Positions 1 through 6,614 of a DNA stretch of 11,241 bases are shown here, piece after piece (the stretch's first letter is position 1; the number at the start of each line of letters is the position of its first letter). A program made the translations under genes and the position numbers. Under the pieces are notes generated by a model. That model was not told the DNA's origin. It ran no database searches and was given only the letters and a program-made list of their open reading frames with translations. The stretch lies in the NCBI GenBank assembly GCA_019689695.1, contig JADGHA010000099.1, forward strand, positions 1 through 11,241. The letters run 5' to 3'. Source of the DNA: Micromonosporaceae bacterium. Lineage in GTDB: Bacteria; Actinomycetota; Actinomycetes; Mycobacteriales; Micromonosporaceae.

Positions 1-18
1 GTGTACCCCTAAATACCA

Positions 19-28
19 GGACATGTCC
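19..28. repeat. 10-bp perfect palindrome near the window edge
   Basis: GGACATGTCC is a perfect inverted repeat. It lies in an AT-richer stretch (about 10-40) that contrasts with the GC-rich surroundings. It could be an operator, or part of an insertion-sequence end continuing left of the window: a TGT trinucleotide sits at 2-4, and similar ACATGTCC-containing ends are vaguely familiar to me from actinobacterial IS481-type elements. Neither reading can be shown from this sequence, and no transposase is visible. Confidence 0.35.
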
Positions 29-57
29 CTTTTATCGGGGGGCACAACTGCAAGATC

Positions 58-89
58 GCGGGGAGGGGAGGGCGCGGGGAGGGGAGGGC
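58..89. repeat. Tandem duplication of a 16-bp G-rich unit (possible G-quadruplex)
   Basis: GCGGGGAGGGGAGGGC occurs twice back to back (58-73 and 74-89) with no mismatch. The plus strand therefore has six runs of three or four G separated by one to three bases, enough for a G-quadruplex. The repeat touches the dps stop codon (89-91 on the plus strand), so the dps transcript would read through the complementary C-rich strand immediately after translation ends. The repeat is seen directly; quadruplex formation and any role in termination are inference. Confidence 0.6.
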
Positions 90-664
90 TAGGCTCGCAC
101 GGTCGGGGTGTCCACCAGGTGCTCGGCGATGAACCACGTCTGCAGCTCGTTGGTCCGGATCACATTCGACACCAGCAGGTCGTTGCTGCCGTCGTCGCCG
201 GCCTCCGCGAGCCGGGTCGCCGCGTCGTGGGCGTCGGTCAGGATGATCTCATGCGCCTCGAGGAGCCGGGACAGCATCGCCGGCACCTCCTCGGCCCCGT
301 TCGGCGGGCGGGGCACCCGGGTCATCTCAGCCACGTGGCGCGGATCGCCGACCGCGATGCCGCCCAGCGTCTGGACGCGCTCCGCGATCATGTCGATGAG
401 CTCGAGTTGCTCACCGGCGTGCTTGTCCAGCAGCAGGTGCAGCTGGTAGAAGGTCGGCCCACGCATCAGCCAGTGGTGCTTCTTGTAGAGGGAGTACAGG
501 ATCTGGGAGTCGGCGAGAATCATGTTCAGCCGCTGGCACGAGTACATCCGGCTGTCGTACGACAGGGCGACCGGGAGCTGGCGGACGGTGCCGAACCCCT
601 GGATCTCCCGGCCGTGCTGGTGCAGCATCGGCTGGCTGTCTGACCGTTCCTTCTGCTGTGTCAT
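89..664 (-). CDS. dps: Dps family DNA-binding ferritin-like protein
   Basis: A 191-residue Dps (DNA protection during starvation) protein. The family forms 12-subunit cages that oxidise Fe(II) with hydrogen peroxide and store ferric iron, and many members coat DNA. The ferroxidase signature is intact with canonical spacing: H64-W65, H76, D80, D91 and E95, within HWLMRGPTF, LHLLLD and DMIAER. These match E. coli Dps H51, H63, D67, D78 and E82 at identical intervals. The N-terminal ~35 residues are polar and charged, as expected of a DNA-binding tail, making the protein longer than E. coli Dps (167 aa). I chose the ATG at 662-664 because GGAG lies 8 nt upstream (plus-strand CTCC at 673-676); an in-frame start 15 codons earlier would overlap the upstream gene and add nothing Dps-like. 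It is 41 nt downstream of the MRJP-type gene and probably cotranscribed with it. Confidence 0.93.
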   Translation of the reverse strand: MTQQKERSDSQPMLHQHGREIQGFGTVRQLPVALSYDSRMYSCQRLNMILADSQILYSLYKKHHWLMRGPTFYQLHLLLDKHAGEQLELIDMIAERVQTLGGIAVGDPRHVAEMTRVPRPPNGAEEVPAMLSRLLEAHEIILTDAHDAATRLAEAGDDGSNDLLVSNVIRTNELQTWFIAEHLVDTPTVRA

Positions 665-705
665 CTGTCTGTCTCCAATGGATCGTCGGCCTTGCCGTGC
701 CGGTG

Positions 706-1809
706 TCACCGCCGCAGGAGGACCGGTCCGGCGTCGATGCGGGTGCGGAACAGCGCGTACGGCCTGCGCCGCAGGTCTTTCCCCTGCTGGAAGCTGCTCT
801 GCCGGTGCAGTTGGTTGGCGGTGACGTACAGGTGCCCGTCGGTGGCCACCGACAGGGTGTCCGGCCAGAGCAGCTGCGAGTCGTGCACCACCGTCTCGTA
901 CTCACCGTCGGGCCGTCGCCGCAGCACGGCGTTGTGCTCGTACGAGGTGAGGTAGAGCCGCCCGGCGTCGTCGCTTTCCAGCCCGTCCGAGCCGCCGCCC
1001 TTGTCACCCTCGTCGATGACGGTCGCGGCCACCTCCTCGTCGGGCAGCGACCGGTCGGCGAGCGCGTCGGTGGACACGCTGTACCAGCGGCGGGACGCCA
1101 GCGCGCAGTAGTACAGCCGCCGGCCGTCGGCGGAGATCGCGATACCGTCGGAGCCCATCCCGATCGGCTTGGCGGTGTGCTCGTCCGGCCGTCGCAGCAG
1201 CGGCTGCCCCTCCACGACCGGCTGGAACTCGTGCAACGGCTCGGCCTTGGTCGAGGGGTGGTCGTGCAGGCGCCGCCAGGACTCGCCGCTGGCCAGGTCC
1301 ACCACGATGATGCCGTTCGGTCCGGAGTCGGAGGAGTCGGTGATGTACGCCAGCCCCGCCTCGCCCCGGCGCAGGTCGAACCGCACGTCGTTGAGGTACG
1401 TCGTGGGCAGCGCCACCTCGGTCGGGAACGTGATCACCTGGGCGACGGTGTCCGTGTCCAGGTCCACCCGTACCAGCTTCGGCCCGCCCGGCCTGGTCGG
1501 CTGGAACCGTGGGCTGCCCGTGTCGAGCACCCAGAGCCGGTCGGCCGGATCCACCACGATGCTCTGCACCGAGACGAACGCCTGCGCGTCGTCGTCGCTG
1601 GCCGGCGAGTTCCACCGCTGGTCCGGGTACGGCACCTCCTGCCCGTCGCGCAGCTCGGCCACGGTGGCCGGCACCTCGTCGCCCCACTTCGGGAAGTTGA
1701 CGAAGATGCGCCCGCGGTGCGAGACGCTCACCCCGGTCGGCATCGGCCCGGTGAAGGTGTGCACCAACTCGATGTCGCCGACCGGCTCCTCGTCCACCAG
1801 ACCACTCAC
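706..1809 (-). CDS. Major royal jelly / yellow family beta-propeller protein (SMP-30-like)
   Basis: A 367-residue protein of the MRJP/yellow family, often labelled L-dopachrome tautomerase-related or gluconolactonase-like in bacteria. The substrate of bacterial members is not established. Repeated propeller-blade motifs run through the whole chain: RLWVLDTG (91-98), LNDVRFD (139-145), AYITDSS (154-160), GESWRRL (175-181), GSDGIAIS (219-226), RLYYCAL (231-237), GSDGL (273-277), RLYLTSYEHNAV (284-295) and WPDTLS (315-320). There is no signal peptide or membrane segment, so it is probably cytoplasmic, unlike secreted insect MRJPs. The start is GTG at 1807-1809 with a weak GGGGG run 7 nt upstream; an internal ATG at residue 23 is a less likely alternative. 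It precedes dps on the same strand, which hints at a link to oxidative or stress physiology, but that is only context. Confidence 0.8.
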   Translation of the reverse strand: MSGLVDEEPVGDIELVHTFTGPMPTGVSVSHRGRIFVNFPKWGDEVPATVAELRDGQEVPYPDQRWNSPASDDDAQAFVSVQSIVVDPADRLWVLDTGSPRFQPTRPGGPKLVRVDLDTDTVAQVITFPTEVALPTTYLNDVRFDLRRGEAGLAYITDSSDSGPNGIIVVDLASGESWRRLHDHPSTKAEPLHEFQPVVEGQPLLRRPDEHTAKPIGMGSDGIAISADGRRLYYCALASRRWYSVSTDALADRSLPDEEVAATVIDEGDKGGGSDGLESDDAGRLYLTSYEHNAVLRRRPDGEYETVVHDSQLLWPDTLSVATDGHLYVTANQLHRQSSFQQGKDLRRRPYALFRTRIDAGPVLLRR

Positions 1810-1955
1810 GCGAACACCCCCGGATGCTCTGGGCTACTGCTCACGTTTTCCCGTTGGGCCGGCCATCAAACCGCGTACGCCGCGTAGCCGGGCGTTCATG
1901 GTGTGTTCGCCCAACTGGGCGCCAACCACGAGACAACGGCTTACGCTGGCACGGC
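1810..1955. promoter_or_regulatory. Divergent intergenic region with two inverted repeats
   Basis: This 146-bp gap separates the minus-strand MRJP-type gene from the plus-strand glycosyltransferase and must hold both promoters. Two short inverted repeats stand out: TACGC-C-GCGTA at 1876-1886 and GCCCA-AC-TGGGC at 1909-1920. The second lies just upstream of the -35 position expected for the glycosyltransferase promoter. Operator function is inference. Confidence 0.4.
1942..1947 (+). promoter_or_regulatory. Candidate -10 element (TACGCT) for a leaderless transcript
   Basis: TACGCT fits the actinobacterial -10 consensus TANNNT and ends 8 nt before the GTG start at 1956, which would put the transcription start at or next to the start codon. 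No purine-rich ribosome binding site precedes that GTG, which agrees with leaderless translation. No convincing -35 hexamer is visible. Confidence 0.45.
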
Positions 1956-3593
1956 GTGAGCCAGCACCCGCCCGGTCGCCGGATCCGGCCGTACTGGGCC
2001 GACCTCGCTCTGGTCGCCGTCGTCGCCGGCGCGGCGCTGCGGCTCTGGCGCTGGGCCGCCGACTGGCCGCTGTGGCTGGACGAGGAGATGATCTCCATGA
2101 ATCTCCGCGACCGCGGCTACGCCCAGCTGACCGGGCAGCTCGACAACAACCAGAGCGCGCCGCTCGGCTGGCTGTGGCTGCAGCGGACGGTGGTCGACCT
2201 CGTTGGCACCGGCGAGCGCGCGCTGCGCCTGGCGCCCCTGCTGTTCGGCATCGGCGCGCTGGTCGTCGCCTGGCTGCTCGGCCGCCGCTTCCTGGGGCCC
2301 GTCGGAACGCTGGCGCTGGTCGGGTTCTGCGCGGTCAACGAAGCGTTCGTCCGGTACTCCACCGAGGTCAAGCACTACAGCGCGGACGCGTTCAGCGTCC
2401 TGGCCCTGCTCGGGCTCGCCGGCTGGGTGGTCGAGCGGCCGACCCTGCGCCGCGCCGGCACCTGGTGGGCGGTGGCCGCCGTGGCCAGCTGGTTCAGCAT
2501 GGGCGCGGTGCTGGCGACACCCGGGTTGGCGCTGGTCCTGCTCGCGACCGCGTGGTGGCCCCGGCGGTGGGCCCGCGCCCGCGACGTGGCCCTGCCCGGC
2601 GCCGCCTGGCTCGCCTCCTTCGCCGCGCAATACCAGCTGTCCCTGCGCTTTACGGCCGGCAACGACTACCTGACCGCCTTCTGGCAGGGCCTGGGGTACC
2701 CGCCGCGCTCCGGCCCGCTCGCCGTGGCGCGGTGGCTGCTGCACCGGCCGGCGGCGCTCGCCGCCGACCCGCTGCACCTGGATGCCGGCCTCCCCGGCGA
2801 GCTTGCGCCGAAGCTCCTCGGCGGCCTGTTCTGGCTGCTCGTCGCCGCCGGCCTGGCCATCGCTGTCCGGCGGCGCCGTGCCTACGGCCTGCTGCTGGCC
2901 GCCCCGCCGGTCTCCGCCCTGGCCCTCGCCATGCTGCGGGTCGTGCCGCTCGCGCTGCGGCTGGCACTGTGGATGGTTCCGGCGCTGTTCGTCGCCGCAG
3001 CCGTGGCGGTGGACGCCGCCGCCCGGCTGCTGGCATCGCGGTACCGGCGGGTATCGCTCGCCGTGGCCGGGTCTGCTGCCCTGCGCGACCGCCCCGCGTT
3101 CGCCGCGGTCGCGGCGGTCGGGGCGCTCGTCCCGCTCGTCGGGTTGGTGCCGCTGGGCACCTCGGCGGTCGAGTCCACCGCTGCCTACCCCGCCGTCGAC
3201 GACCGGGCCGCGGTCACCTGGATGCGCACCGCACACCGGCCCGGCGACCTGGTGCTGGCGGTCGGTTCGGCGACCAGGGCGTTCCAGTGGTACGACCCGG
3301 ACGGGCAGCTGCGGCCGCTGCGGATGGTCCTGCCCACGCCGCCGGGCCAAGCCTGCGACCCCGCCGGCCTGGTCACCGCAGTCGAGGGGTACCGGCGGGT
3401 CATCGCGTACAGCGGGATCCGCGCCTCCTCGTACCGGAACGCGCCCCAGGTGCTCGCCCGCCGGCTCGGCGAGCTGGGCCGGGTGATGGAGCAGCGCAGG
3501 TTCGGCGGTGGCGACAGCATCGCGTACGTCGTGCAGCTGCGCGATCCGCGTCCGTCACCGGCACCCGGCGGCCCGTGCCTCACGGCCAAATAG
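1956..3593 (+). CDS. Polytopic GT-C-fold glycosyltransferase (family 39/PMT_2-like)
   Basis: A 545-residue integral membrane protein resembling lipid-linked-sugar glycosyltransferases of the GT-C fold. The first membrane segment (about 14-30) is followed by WLDEE (40-44), the acidic motif in the first external loop that holds the catalytic or metal-binding aspartate in such enzymes, then NNQSAPLGWL (64-73). RYSTEVKHYSAD (133-144) resembles a conserved motif of the PMT_2-like subset. Further hydrophobic segments lie around 94-108, 115-128, 146-158, 170-200, 287-304, 310-330, 334-358 and 382-402. Residues about 410-545 form a C-terminal soluble domain. I chose GTG 1956 because a TACGCT -10 box sits 8 nt upstream and TM1 begins soon after; an upstream in-frame ATG (1824) would add 44 Arg-rich, non-family residues and overlap the promoter. 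Donor and acceptor are unknown, and no glycan-pathway neighbours are present. Confidence 0.78.
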   Translation: MSQHPPGRRIRPYWADLALVAVVAGAALRLWRWAADWPLWLDEEMISMNLRDRGYAQLTGQLDNNQSAPLGWLWLQRTVVDLVGTGERALRLAPLLFGIGALVVAWLLGRRFLGPVGTLALVGFCAVNEAFVRYSTEVKHYSADAFSVLALLGLAGWVVERPTLRRAGTWWAVAAVASWFSMGAVLATPGLALVLLATAWWPRRWARARDVALPGAAWLASFAAQYQLSLRFTAGNDYLTAFWQGLGYPPRSGPLAVARWLLHRPAALAADPLHLDAGLPGELAPKLLGGLFWLLVAAGLAIAVRRRRAYGLLLAAPPVSALALAMLRVVPLALRLALWMVPALFVAAAVAVDAAARLLASRYRRVSLAVAGSAALRDRPAFAAVAAVGALVPLVGLVPLGTSAVESTAAYPAVDDRAAVTWMRTAHRPGDLVLAVGSATRAFQWYDPDGQLRPLRMVLPTPPGQACDPAGLVTAVEGYRRVIAYSGIRASSYRNAPQVLARRLGELGRVMEQRRFGGGDSIAYVVQLRDPRPSPAPGGPCLTAK

Positions 3594-3666
3594 GTGTCGA
3601 GGCCGGGCGGGCTGGTTCGGCCAATGATGCGGGGCGGGCCGGGTCGGCCGGTGAGGGCGGAGCGGC

Positions 3667-3672
3667 TAGGCT
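3667..3672 (+). promoter_or_regulatory. Candidate -10 element for tRNA-Gln
   Basis: TAGGCT fits TANNNT and lies 13 nt before the mature tRNA 5' end, allowing a short 5' leader for RNase P removal. No good -35 is visible upstream; that stretch instead carries two 14/16-matching copies of a GCGGGC-rich element (3607-3622 and 3634-3649). Confidence 0.4.
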
Positions 3673-3685
3673 GGCACCCGAACTT

Positions 3686-3757
3686 TCGGCCGTAGTGAAA
3701 TGGGCATCACCCAGGATTTTGGCTCCTGTATTCCAGGTTCGAGTCCTGGCGGCCGAG
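3686..3757 (+). tRNA. tRNA-Gln (anticodon TTG)
   Basis: A complete 72-nt cloverleaf. The acceptor stem TCGGCCG (3686-3692) pairs fully with CGGCCGA (3750-3756), including the T1-A72 pair typical of tRNA-Gln; the discriminator is G3757. The D arm is GTG...CAC (3695-3697 / 3708-3710). The anticodon stem CAGGA/TCCTG encloses the loop TTTTGGC, giving anticodon TTG at 3719-3721, which reads CAA (and CAG by wobble). A 4-nt variable loop is followed by the T arm CCAGG-TTCGAGT-CCTGG (3733-3749). CCA is not encoded (CTG follows), as is common in actinobacteria. It lies on the same strand as glmU, 141 nt upstream. There is no integrase nearby, so no sign that it serves as an attachment site. Confidence 0.95.
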
Positions 3758-3769
3758 CTGTTGGAGAAA

Positions 3770-3810
3770 GTCCGATTCACGGGAAACTGTGAGCTATCAG
3801 ACGATCGGAC
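3770..3810 (+). terminator. Weak hairpin downstream of tRNA-Gln
   Basis: GTCCGAT (3770-3776) is the exact reverse complement of ATCGGAC (3804-3810), with a nested TCAC/GTGA pair (3777-3780 / 3789-3792) inside. It starts 12 nt after the tRNA. It could terminate the tRNA transcript or be a structure in the glmU leader. There is no T-run after it, so the call is tentative. Confidence 0.3.
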
Positions 3811-3853
3811 GGCAAGGCGAGGGTCGGCGGCAGTCCCACCCGGAGCGCGCCGA

Positions 3854-3859
3854 TAGCAT
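3854..3859 (+). promoter_or_regulatory. Candidate -10 element for glmU
   Basis: TAGCAT fits TANNNT and lies 39 nt before the glmU GTG, leaving room for a short leader that includes the GGGAG ribosome binding site at 3887-3891. No recognisable -35 hexamer is present, so support is weak. Confidence 0.3.
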
Positions 3860-3898
3860 CGGGTCGCAGGCGTCAGCAGCCCGGACGGGAGTGCGATC

Positions 3899-5431
3899 GT
3901 GAGCAAGCCCCGGCAGGAAGGTCCTTCCCTCGCCGCGCCAGGCGGGTCCGACCAGACCGGCCCGCGCACTGTGGTGGTCCTCGCCGCGGGTGAGGGGAAA
4001 CGGATGAAGTCCGCGCTGCCGAAGGTGCTGCATCCGCTGCTCGGGCGCACCCTGGTCGGGCACGTGCTGGCGGCGGCCGAGCCGCTGGGCGCGCGGCGGA
4101 CACTCGTGGTCGTCGGCCACGGCGCGGACCAGGTCGAAGCGCACCTTGCCGAGATCGCCCCGGACGCCCGCACCGTCCGGCAGGCGCAGCAGCGCGGCAC
4201 CGGGCACGCGGTGCGGACCGCGCTGGAGGCCGAGCCGGAGGCGGCCACGGGCACCGTGGTGGTGCTGAACGGGGATGTCCCACTGCTGCGCCCGGAAACG
4301 ATTGCCGCGCTGGTGGCAACGCACGAGGCGGGCGGCTGCGCCGCCACCGTGCTCTCCGCGCGGGTGCCCGATCCCACCGGCCTCGGCCGGATCATCCGGA
4401 CCGCCGGCGGCGCGCTGGAACGCATCGTGGAGGAGCGCGACGCCTCGCCGGAGCAGCGGGAGATCACCGAGATCAACGCCGGGGTGTACGCCTTCGACGG
4501 GGGGCCGCTGCGGAACGCGCTGGAGAAGCTCTCCACCGACAACGACCAAGGCGAGGAGTACCTGACCGACGTGCTGGGGCTGCTCGCCGCGGCCGGTCAT
4601 CCCGTCGCCGTGCACGCCGCCGGCGACCCGGTCGAGGCGCTGGGCTGCAACGACCGGGCTGAGCTGGCGGTGCTGCGGGCCTGCCTGCGGGACCGGATCA
4701 ACGAGCACTGGATGCGCACCGGGGTGACCATCCTGGATCCGGCCACCACCTGGATCGACGTGACAGTCAGCCTGCGGCCGGATGCGGTGGTCGACCAGAA
4801 CACCCAACTGCGCGGGTTCAGCGAGGTGGGCGAGGGGGCGACCGTCGGCCCGGATGTCACGCTGGTCGACACCGTGGTCGGCCCGGGCGCGAGCGTGCTG
4901 CGCAGCCACGCGGTGCGGGCGGAGGTTGGGCCCGGGGCCAGCGTCGGGCCGTACGCGTACCTGCGGCCGGGCACCCGGCTGGCCGGCAAGGCGAAGATCG
5001 GCACGTTCGTGGAGACGAAGAACGCCGAGATCGGCGAGGGGACCAAGGTTCCGCACCTGTCGTACGTCGGCGACGCCACCATCGGGGAGCACTCGAACAT
5101 CGGGGCGGCGACCGTGTTCGTCAACTACGACGGGGTCGCCAAGCACCGGACAGTCATCGGCAGCCACGCCCGTACCGGGGCGGACAACATGTTCGTGGCG
5201 CCGGTAGAGGTCGGCGACGGCGCCTACACCGCGGCCGGCAGCGTCATCACTGAGGATGTCCCGCCGGGTGCGCTCGGCATCGCGCGTAGCCAGCAGCGCA
5301 ACGTGGACGGCTGGGTCGAGCGCAAGCGGCCGGGCACCCCCGCCGCCGAGGCGGCGCGGCGGGCCGGAGCGGCGCACCGGGCCGAGGCGGCGCGGCAGAG
5401 CGGAGAGGCGGCTGGCGGAGACGCCGGGTAG
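3899..5431 (+). CDS. glmU: Bifunctional GlmU: GlcNAc-1-P uridyltransferase / GlcN-1-P acetyltransferase
   Basis: A 510-residue cytoplasmic enzyme catalysing the last two steps to UDP-GlcNAc, the precursor of peptidoglycan and other glycans. The N-terminal pyrophosphorylase domain (about 23-255) carries LAAGEGKRM (28-36), K42 in LPKVLH, QQRGTGHA (97-104), D126 in LNGD, NAGVYAF (193-199) and N251, matching E. coli K25, D105 and N227. The C-terminal left-handed beta-helix (about 275-475) has hexapeptide repeats and R356, K374 and H386, matching E. coli R333, K351 and the catalytic H363, followed by the IGAATVFVNYDG motif. The last ~35 residues are an Ala/Arg/Glu-rich, probably disordered tail, as in other actinobacterial GlmU proteins. 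GTG 3899 is supported by GGGAG 7 nt upstream. prs follows after 202 nt, beyond a hairpin at the stop codon, so the two may be transcribed separately. Confidence 0.96.
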   Translation: MSKPRQEGPSLAAPGGSDQTGPRTVVVLAAGEGKRMKSALPKVLHPLLGRTLVGHVLAAAEPLGARRTLVVVGHGADQVEAHLAEIAPDARTVRQAQQRGTGHAVRTALEAEPEAATGTVVVLNGDVPLLRPETIAALVATHEAGGCAATVLSARVPDPTGLGRIIRTAGGALERIVEERDASPEQREITEINAGVYAFDGGPLRNALEKLSTDNDQGEEYLTDVLGLLAAAGHPVAVHAAGDPVEALGCNDRAELAVLRACLRDRINEHWMRTGVTILDPATTWIDVTVSLRPDAVVDQNTQLRGFSEVGEGATVGPDVTLVDTVVGPGASVLRSHAVRAEVGPGASVGPYAYLRPGTRLAGKAKIGTFVETKNAEIGEGTKVPHLSYVGDATIGEHSNIGAATVFVNYDGVAKHRTVIGSHARTGADNMFVAPVEVGDGAYTAAGSVITEDVPPGALGIARSQQRNVDGWVERKRPGTPAAEAARRAGAAHRAEAARQSGEAAGGDAG

Positions 5432-5448
5432 CCCGCGCTGCGCGCGGG
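5432..5448 (+). terminator. GC-rich hairpin directly after glmU
   Basis: CCCGCGC-TGC-GCGCGGG is a perfect 7-bp stem with a 3-nt loop that begins at the base after the glmU stop codon. It lacks a T-tract, as is frequent for actinobacterial hairpin terminators. The 202-nt gap before prs fits the idea that prs has its own promoter. Confidence 0.5.
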
Positions 5449-5572
5449 GCTGGGATGCGGTGAGCGGGCGGTGAGTACGCCTGAACGCCTGGTCACCGGC
5501 GCCGGGTGAGGGCTGCCACTTTGCCGGTTCCCCCTGGCCAGTGGCCGGGTCCGGGAGGCAGACTCGGCTGGC

Positions 5573-5594
5573 GCCCGGGATACTGGACCCGGGC
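5573..5594 (+). promoter_or_regulatory. Inverted repeat in the prs upstream region
   Basis: GCCCGGG (5573-5579) and CCCGGGC (5588-5594) are exact reverse complements around an 8-nt AT-richer loop, ending 39 nt before the prs ATG. A second, weaker pair, GCCACT/AGTGGC (5515-5520 / 5540-5545), lies upstream. These could be an operator or leader hairpins for prs. I see no clear -10/-35 pair between 5449 and 5633. Confidence 0.3.
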
Positions 5595-5633
5595 GGACAA
5601 GTCAGCGATCGGCGCTAGGGGGCTGGCGAGGCA

Positions 5634-6614
5634 ATGGGCAGCATCGTCGCGGAGAACCGCAAGACCATGATGCTCTTCTCCGGGCGGGCGTTCCCCGAGC
5701 TGGCTGAAGAGATCGGCGGCGTGCTCGGCATCGCCCCGACGCCGGCGGACGCGTACGACTTCGCTTCCGGGGAGATCTTCGTCCGGTTCAAGGAGTCGGT
5801 CCGCGGATCGGACGCATTCGTCGTGCAGTCCATGGTCCAGCCGGTGAACAAGTGGCTGGTGGAAGCGCTGATCATGGTGGACGCGCTCAAGCGCGGGTCG
5901 GCCAAGCGGATCACCGTCGTGCTGCCGTTCTACCCGTACGCGCGGCAGGACAAGAAGCACCGCGGCCGTGAGCCGATCTCGGCGCGCCTGGTGGCCGACC
6001 TGTTCGCCACCGCCGGCGCGGACCGGATCCTCACCGTGGACCTGCACACCGCGCAGATCCAGGGCTTCTTCGACGGGCCGGTGGACCACCTGTTCGCGAT
6101 GGACACCCTCGCCTCGTACGTGGAGAGCCGGTACGCCGGGCGGCCGATGACCGTGGTGGCGCCGGACTCCGGCCGGGTCCGGGTGGCCGAGCGGTGGACC
6201 GACCGGCTGGGTGGGTGCCCGCTGGCGTTCATCCACAAGACCCGCGACCCGCTCAAGCCGAACCACGTGGTGGCCAACCGGGTGGTCGGCGACGTGGAGG
6301 ACCGGATCTGCCTGGTGGTCGACGACATGATCGACACGGGCAGCACCATCCTGCGGGCGGCCGACATCCTGCACGAGTCGGGTGCGGCGGAGGTGATCGT
6401 GGCGGCCACCCACGCGGTGCTCAGCGACCCGGCGACCGAGCGGCTGAAGAACAGCCGGATCACCGAGGTGGTCGTGACCAACACGCTCCCGCTGCCGCCG
6501 GAGAAGCGCCTCGACAAGATCACCCAGCTGTCCATCGCGCCGCTGCTGGCCCGCGCCATCCGCGAGGTGTTCGACGACGGCTCGGTGACCACCCTGTTTG
6601 GCGGATTGAGCTAG
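5634..6614 (+). CDS. prs: Ribose-phosphate pyrophosphokinase (PRPP synthetase)
   Basis: A 326-residue enzyme that transfers pyrophosphate from ATP to ribose 5-phosphate, giving PRPP for purine, pyrimidine, histidine, tryptophan and NAD synthesis. In actinobacteria PRPP also feeds decaprenyl-phosphoribose for the cell wall where that pathway exists. The family landmarks are present: FSGRAFPELAEEI near the N-terminus, FASGEIFVRFKESVRG (43-58), LPFYPYARQDKKHRGREPIS (97-116), the metal-binding DLHTAQIQGFFD (136-147), HKTR (201-204) and the PRPP-binding loop VVDDMIDTGSTI (228-239). Length is close to the usual 315-330. The ATG at 5634 is preceded by the G-rich runs AGGGGG and GCGAGG. It lies downstream of glmU on the same strand, a conserved actinobacterial pairing, and upstream of rplY after 246 nt. 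Confidence 0.96.
   Translation: MGSIVAENRKTMMLFSGRAFPELAEEIGGVLGIAPTPADAYDFASGEIFVRFKESVRGSDAFVVQSMVQPVNKWLVEALIMVDALKRGSAKRITVVLPFYPYARQDKKHRGREPISARLVADLFATAGADRILTVDLHTAQIQGFFDGPVDHLFAMDTLASYVESRYAGRPMTVVAPDSGRVRVAERWTDRLGGCPLAFIHKTRDPLKPNHVVANRVVGDVEDRICLVVDDMIDTGSTILRAADILHESGAAEVIVAATHAVLSDPATERLKNSRITEVVVTNTLPLPPEKRLDKITQLSIAPLLARAIREVFDDGSVTTLFGGLS

Noticed and set aside
58..89. CRISPR-like repeat array
   Set aside because: There are only two adjacent copies with no spacers, so it is a simple tandem duplication.
3607..3649. Two similar 16-bp elements before the tRNA (14/16 identical)
   Set aside because: GC-rich sequence with G/C runs produces such matches easily; there is no further copy and no clear role.
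3686..3757. tRNA-Gln as an integrative-element attachment site
   Set aside because: No integrase, excisionase or duplicated tRNA 3' end is present in the window, and flanking genes are core chromosomal.
1169..3856. 895-codon plus-strand open frame running across the MRJP gene, the glycosyltransferase and the tRNA
   Set aside because: It crosses genes on both strands and a tRNA, and its translation is Arg/Ala/Pro-rich with no domain.
3797..5377. Long open frame on the minus strand opposite glmU (526 codons)
   Set aside because: It lies fully antisense to glmU, has low-complexity Arg/Pro/Gly/His-rich composition and matches no family; it is a product of high third-position GC.
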